Translations under genes and position numbers: made by a program
In this document: positions 13,401-27,017 of the stretch, one piece after another
Layout: every line of letters begins with the position of its first letter
Numbering within the stretch: the first letter of the stretch is position 1
Assembly: GCA_011947345.1 (NCBI GenBank)
Contig: JAAVTG010000547.1
Coordinates: 1 to 53,674 of the forward strand
Reading direction: 5' to 3'
DNA: 53,674 nucleotides
Origin: Phytophthora quininea
Taxonomy: Eukaryota > Oomycota > Peronosporomycetes > Peronosporales > Peronosporaceae
The notes under the pieces: generated by a model
What the model saw: the letters and a program-made list of their open reading frames with translations, nothing else
What the model was told of the DNA's origin: nothing
Database searches by the model: none

Positions 13401-16400
13401 CACGTCCACGGACCAGTACTCCGACCACACGCTCGGACTGTCCGCCGAGTTCCCAACACGTCCCAGTCGCGAAGCGACACCACCGCCGCCTCGTTCTCCG
13501 TGCTCTCCACACTCATCGCGTCCAATGCCGCGGCCTCCACCAGGGACCGAGGGTTCGGAATGCTCCGAATCAGGTGCCACACCTGCACCACCACCGCGCG
13601 CGACGACACCAAGTCCACCAGGGTCACGTTCGTGGACACCGTCACGCGCTGCGACTGGGCCGTGCGAGGCGCCAGCGACACCTCGGCCTGCTCCAGCCAC
13701 CGCATGTCGTCCGACTGCAGCTCGCCGGCGACGTCCCACCCCTCGGCGCCGCGCACGCGGTGCAGCAACACGAACTTGCTCCACGGCGGCACGCTCATGC
13801 TCACGCTGCGCACCTCCAGACGGGACCCACCCAGTGCCGTCGACGCGTGGCCCACTGCCACCGACACCGCCTGCTTCGGTGGCAACGACAGTGTCTCGTT
13901 CGCAAACACCACCGTACGAAGCTCCACCGACAGCTCCGCGTCGCGTCGGTGCCACTCAACCGACACCGAGCGCGCGATCTCCACCTTCTGCGCCGGATTG
14001 TACTTGTCCTGGAACACCAACACCACAGACCCACGGAAGAGGCCTGCAAACGATGCCGCCGGGTACAACGCCAGCGTTCCTGTCTGCGACTCCGAAGCCG
14101 AGGTCGAGGTCGGAGCCGACTCATTCCGTGCCGCCACGGCCGTCATCGACACATTCTTCAAGCGAACCACACTGCCGCCAGCAAACGCCTGCGCCTCGAC
14201 GTACTCGCCGCCGGACAACATAGCGCCGCGCACGCCCGACCGCACGTCGCGACTGCGAATTTCCACGTCCACGGACCAGTACTCCGACCACACGCTCGGA
14301 CTGTCCGCCGAGTTCCCAACACGTCCCAGTCGCGAAGCGACACCACCGCCGCCTCGTTCTCCGTGCTCTCCACACTCATCGCGTCCAATGCCGCGGCCTC
14401 CACCAGGGACCGAGGGTTCGGAATGCTCCGAATCAGGTGCCACACCTGCACCACCACCGCGCGCGACGACACCAAGTCCACCAGGGTCACGTTCGTGGAC
14501 ACCGTCACGCGCTGCGACTGGGCCGTGCGAGGCGCCAGCGACACCTCGGCCTGCTCCAGCCACCGCATGTCGTCCGACTGCAGCTCGCCGGCGACGTCCC
14601 ACCCCTCGGCGCCGCGCACGCGGTGCAGCAACACGAACTTGCTCCACGGCGGCACGCTCATGCTCACGCTGCGCACCTCCAGACGGGACCCACCCAGTGC
14701 CGTCGACGCGTGGCCCACTGCCACCGACACCGCCTGCTTCGGTGGCAACGACAGTGTCTCGTTCGCAAACACCACCGTACGAAGCTCCACCGACAGCTCC
14801 GCGTCGCGTCGGTGCCACTCAACCGACACCGAGCGCGCGATCTCCACCTTCTGCGCCGGATTGTACTTGTCCTGGAACACCAACACCACAGACCCACGGA
14901 AGCGGCCTGCAAACGATGCCGCCGGGTACAACGCCAGCGTTCCTGTCTGCGACTCCGAAGCCGAGGTCGAGGTCGGAGCCGACTCATTCCGTGCCGCCAC
15001 GGCCGTCATCGACACATTCTTCAAGCGAACCACACTGCCGCCAGCAAACGCCTGCGCCTCGACGTACTCGCCGCCGGACAACATAGCGCCGCGCACGCCC
15101 GACCGCACGTCGCGACTGCGAATTTCCACGTCCACGGACCAGTACTCCGACCACACGCTCGGACTGTCCGCCGAGTTCCCAACACGTCCCAGTCGCGAAG
15201 CGACACCACCGCCGCCTCGTTCTCCGTGCTCTCCACACTCATCGCGTCCAATGCCGCGGCCTCCACCAGGGACCGAGGGTTCGGAATGCTCCGAATCAGG
15301 TGCCACACCTGCACCACCACCGCGCGCGACGACACCAAGTCCACCAGGGTCACGTTCGTGGACACCGTCACGCGCTGCGACTGGGCCGTGCGAGGCGCCA
15401 GCGACACCTCGGCCTGCTCCAGCCACCGCATGTCGTCCGACTGCAGCTCGCCGGCGACGTCCCACCTCGGCGCCGCGCACGCGGTGCAGCAACACGAACT
15501 TGCTCCACGGCGGCACGCTCATGCTCACGCTGCGCACCTCCAGACGGGACCCACCCAGTGCCGTCGACGCGTGGCCCACTGCCACCGACACCGCCTGCTT
15601 CGGTGGCAACGACAGTGTCTCGTTCGCAAACACCACCGTACGAAGCTCCACCGACAGCTCCGCGTCGCGTCGGTGCCACTCAACCGACACCGAGCGCGCG
15701 ATCTCCACCTTCTGCGCCGGATTGTACTTGTCCTGGAACACCAACACCACAGACCCACGGAAGCGGCCTGCAAACGATGCCGCCGGGTACAACGCCAGCG
15801 TTCCTGTCTGCGACTCCGAAGCCGAGGTCGAGGTCGGAGCCGACTCATTCCGTGCCGCCACGGCCGTCATCGACACATTCTTCAAGCGAACCACACTGCC
15901 GCCAGCAAACGCCTGCGCCTCGACGTACTCGCCGCCGGACAACATAGCGCCGCGCACGCCCGACCGCACGTCGCGACTGCGAATTTCCACGTCCACGGAC
16001 CAGTACTCCGACCACACGCTCGGACTGTCCGCCGAGTTCCCCAACACGTCCCAGTCGCGAAGCGACACCACCGCCGCCTCGTTCTCCGTGCTCTCCACAC
16101 TCATCGCGTCCAATGCCGCGGCCTCCACCAGGGACCGAGGGTTCGGAATGCTCCGAATCAGGTGCCACACCTGCACCACCACCGCGCGCGACGACACCAA
16201 GTCCACCAGGGTCACGTTCGTGGACACCGTCACGCGCTGCGACTGGGCCGTGCGAGGCGCCAGCGACACCTCGGCCTGCTCCAGCCACCGCATGTCGTCC
16301 GACTGCAGCTCGCCGGCGACGTCCCACCCTCGGCGCCGCGCACGCGGTGCAGCAACACGAACTTGCTCCACGGCGGCACGCTCATGCTCACGCTGCGCAC

Positions 16401-19400
16401 CTCCAGACGGGACCCACCCAGTGCCGTCGACGCGTGGCCCACTGCCACCGACACCGCCTGCTTCGGTGGCAACGACAGTGTCTCGTTCGCAAACACCACC
16501 GTACGAAGCTCCACCGACAGCTCCGCGTCGCGTCGGTGCCACTCAACCGACACCGAGCGCGCGATCTCCACCTTCTGCGCCGGATTGTACTTGTCCTGGA
16601 ACACCAACACCACAGACCCACGGAAGAGGCCTGCAAACGATGCCGCCGGGTACAACGCCAGCGTTCCTGTCTGCGACTCCGAAGCCGAGGTCGAGGTCGG
16701 AGCCGACTCATTCCGTGCCGCCACGGCCGTCATCGACACATTCTTCAAGCGAACCACACTGCCGCCAGCAAACGCCTGCGCCTCGACGTACTCGCCGCCG
16801 GACAACATAGCGCCGCGCACGCCCGACCGCACGTCGCGACTGCGAATTTCCACGTCCACGGACCAGTACTCCGACCACACGCTCGGACTGTCCGCCGAGT
16901 TCCCCAACACGTCCCAGTCGCGAAGCGACACCACCGCCGCCTCGTTCTCCGTGCTCTCCACACTCATCGCGTCCAATGCCGCGGCCTCCACCAGGGACCG
17001 AGGGTTCGGAATGCTCCGAATCAGGTGCCACACCTGCACCACCACCGCGCGCGACGACACCAAGTCCACCAGGGTCACGTTCGTGGACACCGTCACGCGC
17101 TGCGACTGGGCCGTGCGAGGCGCCAGCGACACCTCGGCCTGCTCCAGCCACCGCATGTCGTCCGACTGCAGCTCGCCGGCGACGTCCCACCCTCGGCGCC
17201 GCGCACGCGGTGCAGCAACACGAACTTGCTCCACGGCGGCACGCTCATGCTCACGCTGCGCACCTCCAGACGGGACCCACCCAGTGCCGTCGACGCGTGG
17301 CCCACTGCCACCGACACCGCCTGCTTCGGTGGCAACGACAGTGTCTCGTTCGCAAACACCACCGTACGAAGCTCCACCGACAGCTCCGCGTCGCGTCGGT
17401 GCCACTCAACCGACACCGAGCGCGCGATCTCCACCTTCTGCGCCGGATTGTACTTGTCCTGGAACACCAACACCACAGACCCACGGAAGAGGCCTGCAAA
17501 CGATGCCGCCGGGTACAACGCCAGCGTTCCTGTCTGCGACTCCGAAGCCGAGGTCGAGGTCGGAGCCGACTCATTCCGTGCCGCCACGGCCGTCATCGAC
17601 ACATTCTTCAAGCGAACCACACTGCCGCCAGCAAACGCCTGCGCCTCGACGTACTCGCCGCCGGACAACATAGCGCCGCGCACGCCCGACCGCACGTCGC
17701 GACTGCGAATTTCCACGTCCACGGACCAGTACTCCGACCACACGCTCGGACTGTCCGCCGAGTTCCCCAACACGTCCCAGTCGCGAAGCGACACCACCGC
17801 CGCCTCGTTCTCCGTGCTCTCCACACTCATCGCGTCCAATGCCGCGGCCTCCACCAGGGACCGAGGGTTCGGAATGCTCCGAATCAGGTGCCACACCTGC
17901 ACCACCACCGCGCGCGACGACACCAAGTCCACCAGGGTCACGTTCGTGGACACCGTCACGCGCTGCGACTGGGCCGTGCGAGGCGCCAGCGACACCTCGG
18001 CCTGCTCCAGCCACCGCATGTCGTCCGACTGCAGCTCGCCGGCGACGTCCCACCCTCGGCGCCGCGCACGCGGTGCAGCAACACGAACTTGCTCCACGGC
18101 GGCACGCTCATGCTCACGCTGCGCACCTCCAGACGGGACCCACCCAGTGCCGTCGACGCGTGGCCCACTGCCACCGACACCGCCTGCTTCGGTGGCAACG
18201 ACAGTGTCTCGTTCGCAAACACCACCGTACGAAGCTCCACCGACAGCTCCGCGTCGCGTCGGTGCCACTCAACCGACACCGAGCGCGCGATCTCCACCTT
18301 CTGCGCCGGATTGTACTTGTCCTGGAACACCAACACCACAGACCCACGGAAGAGGCCTGCAAACGATGCCGCCGGGTACAACGCCAGCGTTCCTGTCTGC
18401 GACTCCGAAGCCGAGGTCGAGGTCGGAGCCGACTCATTCCGTGCCGCCACGGCCGTCATCGACACATTCTTCAAGCGAACCACACTGCCGCCAGCAAACG
18501 CCTGCGCCTCGACGTACTCGCCGCCGGACAACATAGCGCCGCGCACGCCCGACCGCACGTCGCGACTGCGAATTTCCACGTCCACGGACCAGTACTCCGA
18601 CCACACGCTCGGACTGTCCGCCGAGTTCCCCAACACGTCCCAGTCGCGAAGCGACACCACCGCCGCCTCGTTCTCCGTGCTCTCCACACTCATCGCGTCC
18701 AATGCCGCGGCCTCCACCAGGGACCGAGGGTTCGGAATGCTCCGAATCAGGTGCCACACCTGCACCACCACCGCGCGCGACGACACCAAGTCCACCAGGG
18801 TCACGTTCGTGGACACCGTCACGCGCTGCGACTGGGCCGTGCGAGGCGCCAGCGACACCTCGGCCTGCTCCAGCCACCGCATGTCGTCCGACTGCAGCTC
18901 GCCGGCGACGTCCCACCCTCGGCGCCGCGCACGCGGTGCAGCAACACGAACTTGCTCCACGGCGGCACGCTCATGCTCACGCTGCGCACCTCCAGACGGG
19001 ACCCACCCAGTGCCGTCGACGCGTGGCCCACTGCCACCGACACCGCCTGCTTCGGTGGCAACGACAGTGTCTCGTTCGCAAACACCACCGTACGAAGCTC
19101 CACCGACAGCTCCGCGTCGCGTCGGTGCCACTCAACCGACACCGAGCGCGCGATCTCCACCTTCTGCGCCGGATTGTACTTGTCCTGGAACACCAACACC
19201 ACAGACCCACGGAAGAGGCCTGCAAACGATGCCGCCGGGTACAACGCCAGCGTTCCTGTCTGCGACTCCGAAGCCGAGGTCGAGGTCGGAGCCGACTCAT
19301 TCCGTGCCGCCACGGCCGTCATCGACACATTCTTCAAGCGAACCACACTGCCGCCAGCAAACGCCTGCGCCTCGACGTACTCGCCGCCGGACAACATAGC

Positions 19401-22400
19401 GCCGCGCACGCCCGACCGCACGTCGCGACTGCGAATTTCCACGTCCACGGACCAGTACTCCGACCACACGCTCGGACTGTCCGCCGAGTTCCCCAACACG
19501 TCCCAGTCGCGAAGCGACACCACCGCCGCCTCGTTCTCCGTGCTCTCCACACTCATCGCGTCCAATGCCGCGGCCTCCACCAGGGACCGAGGGTTCGGAA
19601 TGCTCCGAATCAGGTGCCACACCTGCACCACCACCGCGCGCGACGACACCAAGTCCACCAGGGTCACGTTCGTGGACACCGTCACGCGCTGCGACTGGGC
19701 CGTGCGAGGCGCCAGCGACACCTCGGCCTGCTCCAGCCACCGCATGTCGTCCGACTGCAGCTCGCCGGCGACGTCCCACCCTCGGCGCCGCGCACGCGGT
19801 GCAGCAACACGAACTTGCTCCACGGCGGCACGCTCATGCTCACGCTGCGCACCTCCAGACGGGACCCACCCAGTGCCGTCGACGCGTGGCCCACTGCCAC
19901 CGACACCGCCTGCTTCGGTGGCAACGACAGTGTCTCGTTCGCAAACACCACCGTACGAAGCTCCACCGACAGCTCCGCGTCGCGTCGGTGCCACTCAACC
20001 GACACCGAGCGCGCGATCTCCACCTTCTGCGCCGGATTGTACTTGTCCTGGAACACCAACACCACAGACCCACGGAAGAGGCCTGCAAACGATGCCGCCG
20101 GGTACAACGCCAGCGTTCCTGTCTGCGACTCCGAAGCCGAGGTCGAGGTCGGAGCCGACTCATTCCGTGCCGCCACGGCCGTCATCGACACATTCTTCAA
20201 GCGAACCACACTGCCGCCAGCAAACGCCTGCGCCTCGACGTACTCGCCGCCGGACAACATAGCGCCGCGCACGCCCGACCGCACGTCGCGACTGCGAATT
20301 TCCACGTCCACGGACCAGTACTCCGACCACACGCTCGGACTGTCCGCCGAGTTCCCCAACACGTCCCAGTCGCGAAGCGACACCACCGCCGCCTCGTTCT
20401 CCGTGCTCTCCACACTCATCGCGTCCAATGCCGCGGCCTCCACCAGGGACCGAGGGTTCGGAATGCTCCGAATCAGGTGCCACACCTGCACCACCACCGC
20501 GCGCGACGACACCAAGTCCACCAGGGTCACGTTCGTGGACACCGTCACGCGCTGCGACTGGGCCGTGCGAGGCGCCAGCGACACCTCGGCCTGCTCCAGC
20601 CACCGCATGTCGTCCGACTGCAGCTCGCCGGCGACGTCCCACCCTCGGCGCCGCGCACGCGGTGCAGCAACACGAACTTGCTCCACGGCGGCACGCTCAT
20701 GCTCACGCTGCGCACCTCCAGACGGGACCCACCCAGTGCCGTCGACGCGTGGCCCACTGCCACCGACACCGCCTGCTTCGGTGGCAACGACAGTGTCTCG
20801 TTCGCAAACACCACCGTACGAAGCTCCACCGACAGCTCCGCGTCGCGTCGGTGCCACTCAACCGACACCGAGCGCGCGATCTCCACCTTCTGCGCCGGAT
20901 TGTACTTGTCCTGGAACACCAACACCACAGACCCACGGAAGAGGCCTGCAAACGATGCCGCCGGGTACAACGCCAGCGTTCCTGTCTGCGACTCCGAAGC
21001 CGAGGTCGAGGTCGGAGCCGACTCATTCCGTGCCGCCACGGCCGTCATCGACACATTCTTCAAGCGAACCACACTGCCGCCAGCAAACGCCTGCGCCTCG
21101 ACGTACTCGCCGCCGGACAACATAGCGCCGCGCACGCCCGACCGCACGTCGCGACTGCGAATTTCCACGTCCACGGACCAGTACTCCGACCACACGCTCG
21201 GACTGTCCGCCGAGTTCCCCAACACGTCCCAGTCGCGAAGCGACACCACCGCCGCCTCGTTCTCCGTGCTCTCCACACTCATCGCGTCCAATGCCGCGGC
21301 CTCCACCAGGGACCGAGGGTTCGGAATGCTCCGAATCAGGTGCCACACCTGCACCACCACCGCGCGCGACGACACCAAGTCCACCAGGGTCACGTTCGTG
21401 GACACCGTCACGCGCTGCGACTGGGCCGTGCGAGGCGCCAGCGACACCTCGGCCTGCTCCAGCCACCGCATGTCGTCCGACTGCAGCTCGCCGGCGACGT
21501 CCCACCCTCGGCGCCGCGCACGCGGTGCAGCAACACGAACTTGCTCCACGGCGGCACGCTCATGCTCACGCTGCGCACCTCCAGACGGGACCCACCCAGT
21601 GCCGTCGACGCGTGGCCCACTGCCACCGACACCGCCTGCTTCGGTGGCAACGACAGTGTCTCGTTCGCAAACACCACCGTACGAAGCTCCACCGACAGCT
21701 CCGCGTCGCGTCGGTGCCACTCAACCGACACCGAGCGCGCGATCTCCACCTTCTGCGCCGGATTGTACTTGTCCTGGAACACCAACACCACAGACCCACG
21801 GAAGAGGCCTGCAAACGATGCCGCCGGGTACAACGCCAGCGTTCCTGTCTGCGACTCCGAAGCCGAGGTCGAGGTCGGAGCCGACTCATTCCGTGCCGCC
21901 ACGGCCGTCATCGACACATTCTTCAAGCGAACCACACTGCCGCCAGCAAACGCCTGCGCCTCGACGTACTCGCCGCCGGACAACATAGCGCCGCGCACGC
22001 CCGACCGCACGTCGCGACTGCGAATTTCCACGTCCACGGACCAGTACTCCGACCACACGCTCGGACTGTCCGCCGAGTTCCCCAACACGTCCCAGTCGCG
22101 AAGCGACACCACCGCCGCCTCGTTCTCCGTGCTCTCCACACTCATCGCGTCCAATGCCGCGGCCTCCACCAGGGACCGAGGGTTCGGAATGCTCCGAATC
22201 AGGTGCCACACCTGCACCACCACCGCGCGCGACGACACCAAGTCCACCAGGGTCACGTTCGTGGACACCGTCACGCGCTGCGACTGGGCCGTGCGAGGCG
22301 CCAGCGACACCTCGGCCTGCTCCAGCCACCGCATGTCGTCCGACTGCAGCTCGCCGGCGACGTCCCACCCTCGGCGCCGCGCACGCGGTGCAGCAACACG

Positions 22401-25400
22401 AACTTGCTCCACGGCGGCACGCTCATGCTCACGCTGCGCACCTCCAGACGGGACCCACCCAGTGCCGTCGACGCGTGGCCCACTGCCACCGACACCGCCT
22501 GCTTCGGTGGCAACGACAGTGTCTCGTTCGCAAACACCACCGTACGAAGCTCCACCGACAGCTCCGCGTCGCGTCGGTGCCACTCAACCGACACCGAGCG
22601 CGCGATCTCCACCTTCTGCGCCGGATTGTACTTGTCCTGGAACACCAACACCACAGACCCACGGAAGAGGCCTGCAAACGATGCCGCCGGGTACAACGCC
22701 AGCGTTCCTGTCTGCGACTCCGAAGCCGAGGTCGAGGTCGGAGCCGACTCATTCCGTGCCGCCACGGCCGTCATCGACACATTCTTCAAGCGAACCACAC
22801 TGCCGCCAGCAAACGCCTGCGCCTCGACGTACTCGCCGCCGGACAACATAGCGCCGCGCACGCCCGACCGCACGTCGCGACTGCGAATTTCCACGTCCAC
22901 GGACCAGTACTCCGACCACACGCTCGGACTGTCCGCCGAGTTCCCCAACACGTCCCAGTCGCGAAGCGACACCACCGCCGCCTCGTTCTCCGTGCTCTCC
23001 ACACTCATCGCGTCCAATGCCGCGGCCTCCACCAGGGACCGAGGGTTCGGAATGCTCCGAATCAGGTGCCACACCTGCACCACCACCGCGCGCGACGACA
23101 CCAAGTCCACCAGGGTCACGTTCGTGGACACCGTCACGCGCTGCGACTGGGCCGTGCGAGGCGCCAGCGACACCTCGGCCTGCTCCAGCCACCGCATGTC
23201 GTCCGACTGCAGCTCGCCGGCGACGTCCCACCCCGGCGCCGCGCACGCGGTGCAGCAACACGAACTTGCTCCACGGCGGCACGCTCATGCTCACGCTGCG
23301 CACCTCCAGACGGGACCCACCCAGTGCCGTCGACGCGTGGCCCACTGCCACCGACACCGCCTGCTTCGGTGGCAACGACAGTGTCTCGTTCGCAAACACC
23401 ACCGTACGAAGCTCCACCGACAGCTCCGCGTCGCGTCGGTGCCACTCAACCGACACCGAGCGCGCGATCTCCACCTTCTGCGCCGGATTGTACTTGTCCT
23501 GGAACACCAACACCACAGACCCACGGAAGAGGCCTGCAAACGATGCCGCCGGGTACAACGCCAGCGTTCCTGTCTGCGACTCCGAAGCCGAGGTCGAGGT
23601 CGGAGCCGACTCATTCCGTGCCGCCACGGCCGTCATCGACACATTCTTCAAGCGAACCACACTGCCGCCAGCAAACGCCTGCGCCTCGACGTACTCGCCG
23701 CCGGACAACATAGCGCCGCGCACGCCCGACCGCACGTCGCGACTGCGAATTTCCACGTCCACGGACCAGTACTCCGACCACACGCTCGGACTGTCCGCCG
23801 AGTTCCCCAACACGTCCCAGTCGCGAAGCGACACCACCGCCGCCTCGTTCTCCGTGCTCTCCACACTCATCGCGTCCAATGCCGCGGCCTCCACCAGGGA
23901 CCGAGGGTTCGGAATGCTCCGAATCAGGTGCCACACCTGCACCACCACCGCGCGCGACGACACCAAGTCCACCAGGGTCACGTTCGTGGACACCGTCACG
24001 CGCTGCGACTGGGCCGTGCGAGGCGCCAGCGACACCTCGGCCTGCTCCAGCCACCGCATGTCGTCCGACTGCAGCTCGCCGGCGACGTCCCACCCCTCGG
24101 CGCCGCGCACGCGGTGCAGCAACACGAACTTGCTCCACGGCGGCACGCTCATGCTCACGCTGCGCACCTCCAGACGGGACCCACCCAGTGCCGTCGACGC
24201 GTGGCCCACTGCCACCGACACCGCCTGCTTCGGTGGCAACGACAGTGTCTCGTTCGCAAACACCACCGTACGAAGCTCCACCGACAGCTCCGCATCGCGT
24301 CGGTGCCACTCAACCGACACCGAGCGCGCGATCTCCACCTTCTGCGCCGGATTGTACTTGTCCTGGAACACCAACACCACAGACCCACGGAAGAGGCCTG
24401 CAAACGATGCCGCCGGGTACAACGCCAGCGTTCCTGTCTGCGACTCGAAGCCGAGGTCGAGGTCGGAGCCGACTCATTCCGTGCCGCCACGGCCGTCATC
24501 GACACATTCTTCAAGCGAACCACACTGCCGCCAGCAAACGCCTGCGCCTCGACGTACTCGCCGCCGGACAACATAGCGCCGCGCACGCCCGACCGCACGT
24601 CGCGACTGCGAATTTCCACGTCCACGGACCAGTACTCCGACCACACGCTCGGACTGTCCGCCGAGTTCCCCAACACGTCCCAGTCGCGAAGCGACACCAC
24701 CGCCGCCTCGTTCTCCGTGCTCTCCACACTCATCGCGTCCAATGCCGCGGCCTCCACCAGGGACCGAGGGTTCGGAATGCTCGAATCAGGTGCCACACCT
24801 GCACCACCACCGCGCGCGACGACACCAAGTCCACCAGGGTCACGTTCGTGGACACCGTCACGCGCTGCGACTGGGCCGTGCGAGGCGCCAGCGACACCTC
24901 GGCCTGCTCCAGCCACCGCATGTCGTCCGACTGCAGCTCGCCGGCGACGTCCCACCCTCGGCGCCGCGCACGCGGTGCAGCAACACGAACTTGCTCCACG
25001 GCGGCACGCTCATGCTCACGCTGCGCACCTCCAGACGGGACCCACCCAGTGCCGTCGACGCGTGGCCCACTGCCACCGACACCGCCTGCTTCGGTGGCAA
25101 CGACAGTGTCTCGTTCGCAAACACCACCGTACGAAGCTCCACCGACAGCTCCGCGTCGCGTCGGTGCCACTCAACCGACACCGAGCGCGCGATCTCCACC
25201 TTCTGCGCCGGATTGTACTTGTCCTGGAACACCAACACCACAGACCCACGGAAGAGGCCTGCAAACGATGCCGCCGGGTACAACGCCAGCGTTCCTGTCT
25301 GCGACTCCGAAGCCGAGGTCGAGGTCGGAGCCGACTCATTCCGTGCCGCCACGGCCGTCATCGACACATTCTTCAAGCGAACCACACTGCCGCCAGCAAA

Positions 25401-26987
25401 CGCCTGCGCCTCGACGTACTCGCCGCCGGACAACAAAGCGCCGCGCACGCCCGACCGCACGTCGCGACTGCGAATTTCCACGTCCACGGACCAGTACTCC
25501 GACCACACGCTCGGACTGTCCGCCGAGTTCCCCAACACGTCCCAGTCGCGAAGCGACACCACCGCCGCCTCGTTCTCCGTGCTCTCCACACTCATCGCGT
25601 CCAATGCCGCGGCCTCCACCAGGGACCGAGGGTTCGGAATGCTCCGAATCAGGTGCCACACCTGCACCACCACCGCGCGCGACGACACCAAGTCCACCAG
25701 GGTCACGTTCGTGGACACCGTCACGCGCTGCGACTGGGCCGTGCGAGGCGCCAGCGACACCTCGGCCTGCTCCAGCCACCGCATGTCGTCCGACTGCAGC
25801 TCGCCGGCGACGTCCCACCCCTCGGCGCCGCGCACGCGGTGCAGCAACACGAACTTGCTCCACGGCGGCACGCTCATGCTCACGCTGCGCACCTCCAGAC
25901 GGGACCCACCCAGTGCCGTCGACGCGTGGCCCACTGCCACCGACACCGCCTGCTTCGGTGGCAACGACAGTGTCTCGTTCGCAAACACCACCGTACGAAG
26001 CTCCACCGACAGCTCCGCGTCGCGTCGGTGCCACTCAACCGACACCGAGCGCGCGATCTCCACCTTCTGCGCCGGATTGTACTTGTCCTGGAACACCAAC
26101 ACCACAGACCCACGGAAGAGGCCTGCAAACGATGCCGCCGGGTACAACGCCAGCGTTCCTGTCTGCGACTCCGAAGCCGAGGTCGAGGTCGGAGCCGACT
26201 CATTCCGTGCCGCCACGGCCGTCATCGACACATTCTTCAAGCGAACCACACTGCCGCCAGCAAACGCCTGCGCCTCGACGTACTCGCCGCCGGACAACAT
26301 AGCGCCGCGCACGCCCGACCGCACGTCGCGACTGCGAATTTCCACGTCCACGGACCAGTACTCCGACCACACGCTCGGACTGTCCGCCGAGTTCCCCAAC
26401 ACGTCCCAGTCGCGAAGCGACACCACCGCCGCCTCGTTCTCCGTGCTCTCCACACTCATCGCGTCCAATGCCGCGGCCTCCACCAGGGACCGAGGGTTCG
26501 GAATGCTCCGAATCAGGTGCCACACCTGCACCACCACCGCGCGCGACGACACCAAGTCCACCAGGGTCACGTTCGTGGACACCGTCACGCGCTGCGACTG
26601 GGCCGTGCGAGGCGCCAGCGACACCTCGGCCTGCTCCAGCCACCGCATGTCGTCCGACTGCAGCTCGCCGGCGACGTCCCACCCCTCGGCGCCGCGCACG
26701 CGGTGCAGCAACACGAACTTGCTCCACGGCGGCACGCTCATGCTCACGCTGCGCACCTCCAGACGGGACCCACCCAGTGCCGTCGACGCGTGGCCCACTG
26801 CCACCGACACCGCCTGCTTCGGTGGCAACGACAGTGTCTCGTTTGCGAAGACTGTCCATCGTAGGAATGCGGTGAGAGATGCCGCTGCCTCTGGGTCTGC
26901 TGCTGGGGCTTGCTCCGCTCGTGCGCGCGAGTCCTGTCCGATCGCGACGGCGACGAAGGCGACGACCAGCGCGAGAAGGCGCGCCAT
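1..26987 (-). CDS. Giant secreted tandem-repeat surface protein, C-terminus beyond window, frame interrupted by indels
   Basis: The start codon at 26987 opens a hydrophobic signal peptide (MARLLALVVAFVAVAIGQ) and a short acidic stretch, then enters a 288-aa repeat present about 19 times. At 10490 the frame passes directly into an 838-aa repeat present at least four times before the left edge. Roughly 9000 codons are visible. Both repeat classes are beta-rich, full of N-x-S/T sequons and nearly cysteine-free, and share an element of the form aromatic-x-G-x-F followed by alternating valines. The 838-aa unit carries three D-[TR]-D-G-S-E motifs after an acidic ED, as in cadherin-like or tandem-95 bacterial adhesin repeats. 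I infer a secreted adhesive glycoprotein of the cell or cyst surface; the zoospore Lpv vesicle proteins of Phytophthora are a precedent for long tandem repeats but not recognisably homologous. No intron is evident. About thirty 1-4 base indels, mostly in C or G runs, break the frame. Whether these are assembly errors or real decay cannot be settled here. Confidence 0.7.
10491..26842 (-). repeat. Tandem array B: 19 copies of an 863/864-bp (288-aa) unit
   Basis: The anchor gaccgagggttcggaatgc occurs 19 times between about 10965 and 26490 at 860-864 bp spacing. An intact unit is 864 bp; most copies are 863 bp because of a one-base deletion, which throws the next copy out of frame. The units spanning about 16030-23000 look identical at every position I compared. 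Diagnostic variants sort the copies: ggaagcggcc (Arg) dominates near array A and ggaagaggcc (Leu) towards the N-terminal end; tactcaccgcc occurs only in the three copies nearest array A. The array begins at the junction with the unique signal-peptide exon near 26842. Confidence 0.95.
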
Positions 26988-27017
26988 GCTGCTGCTGCTG
27001 GGATCCTCCAGTAATGA
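26988..27017. other. Short upstream region of the giant gene
   Basis: Only about 30 bp separate the giant-gene start codon from the first bases of the plus-strand zinc-ribbon frame. On the minus strand it holds an attcattactgg stretch that weakly resembles the start of the oomycete initiator, but the flanking CAWTTT half is missing, so I do not call a promoter. Any promoter of the giant gene must overlap the zinc-ribbon frame. Confidence 0.3.

Noticed and set aside
1..26842. CRISPR array or satellite DNA
   Set aside because: Units are 0.86 and 2.5 kb, encode protein continuously and have no spacers.
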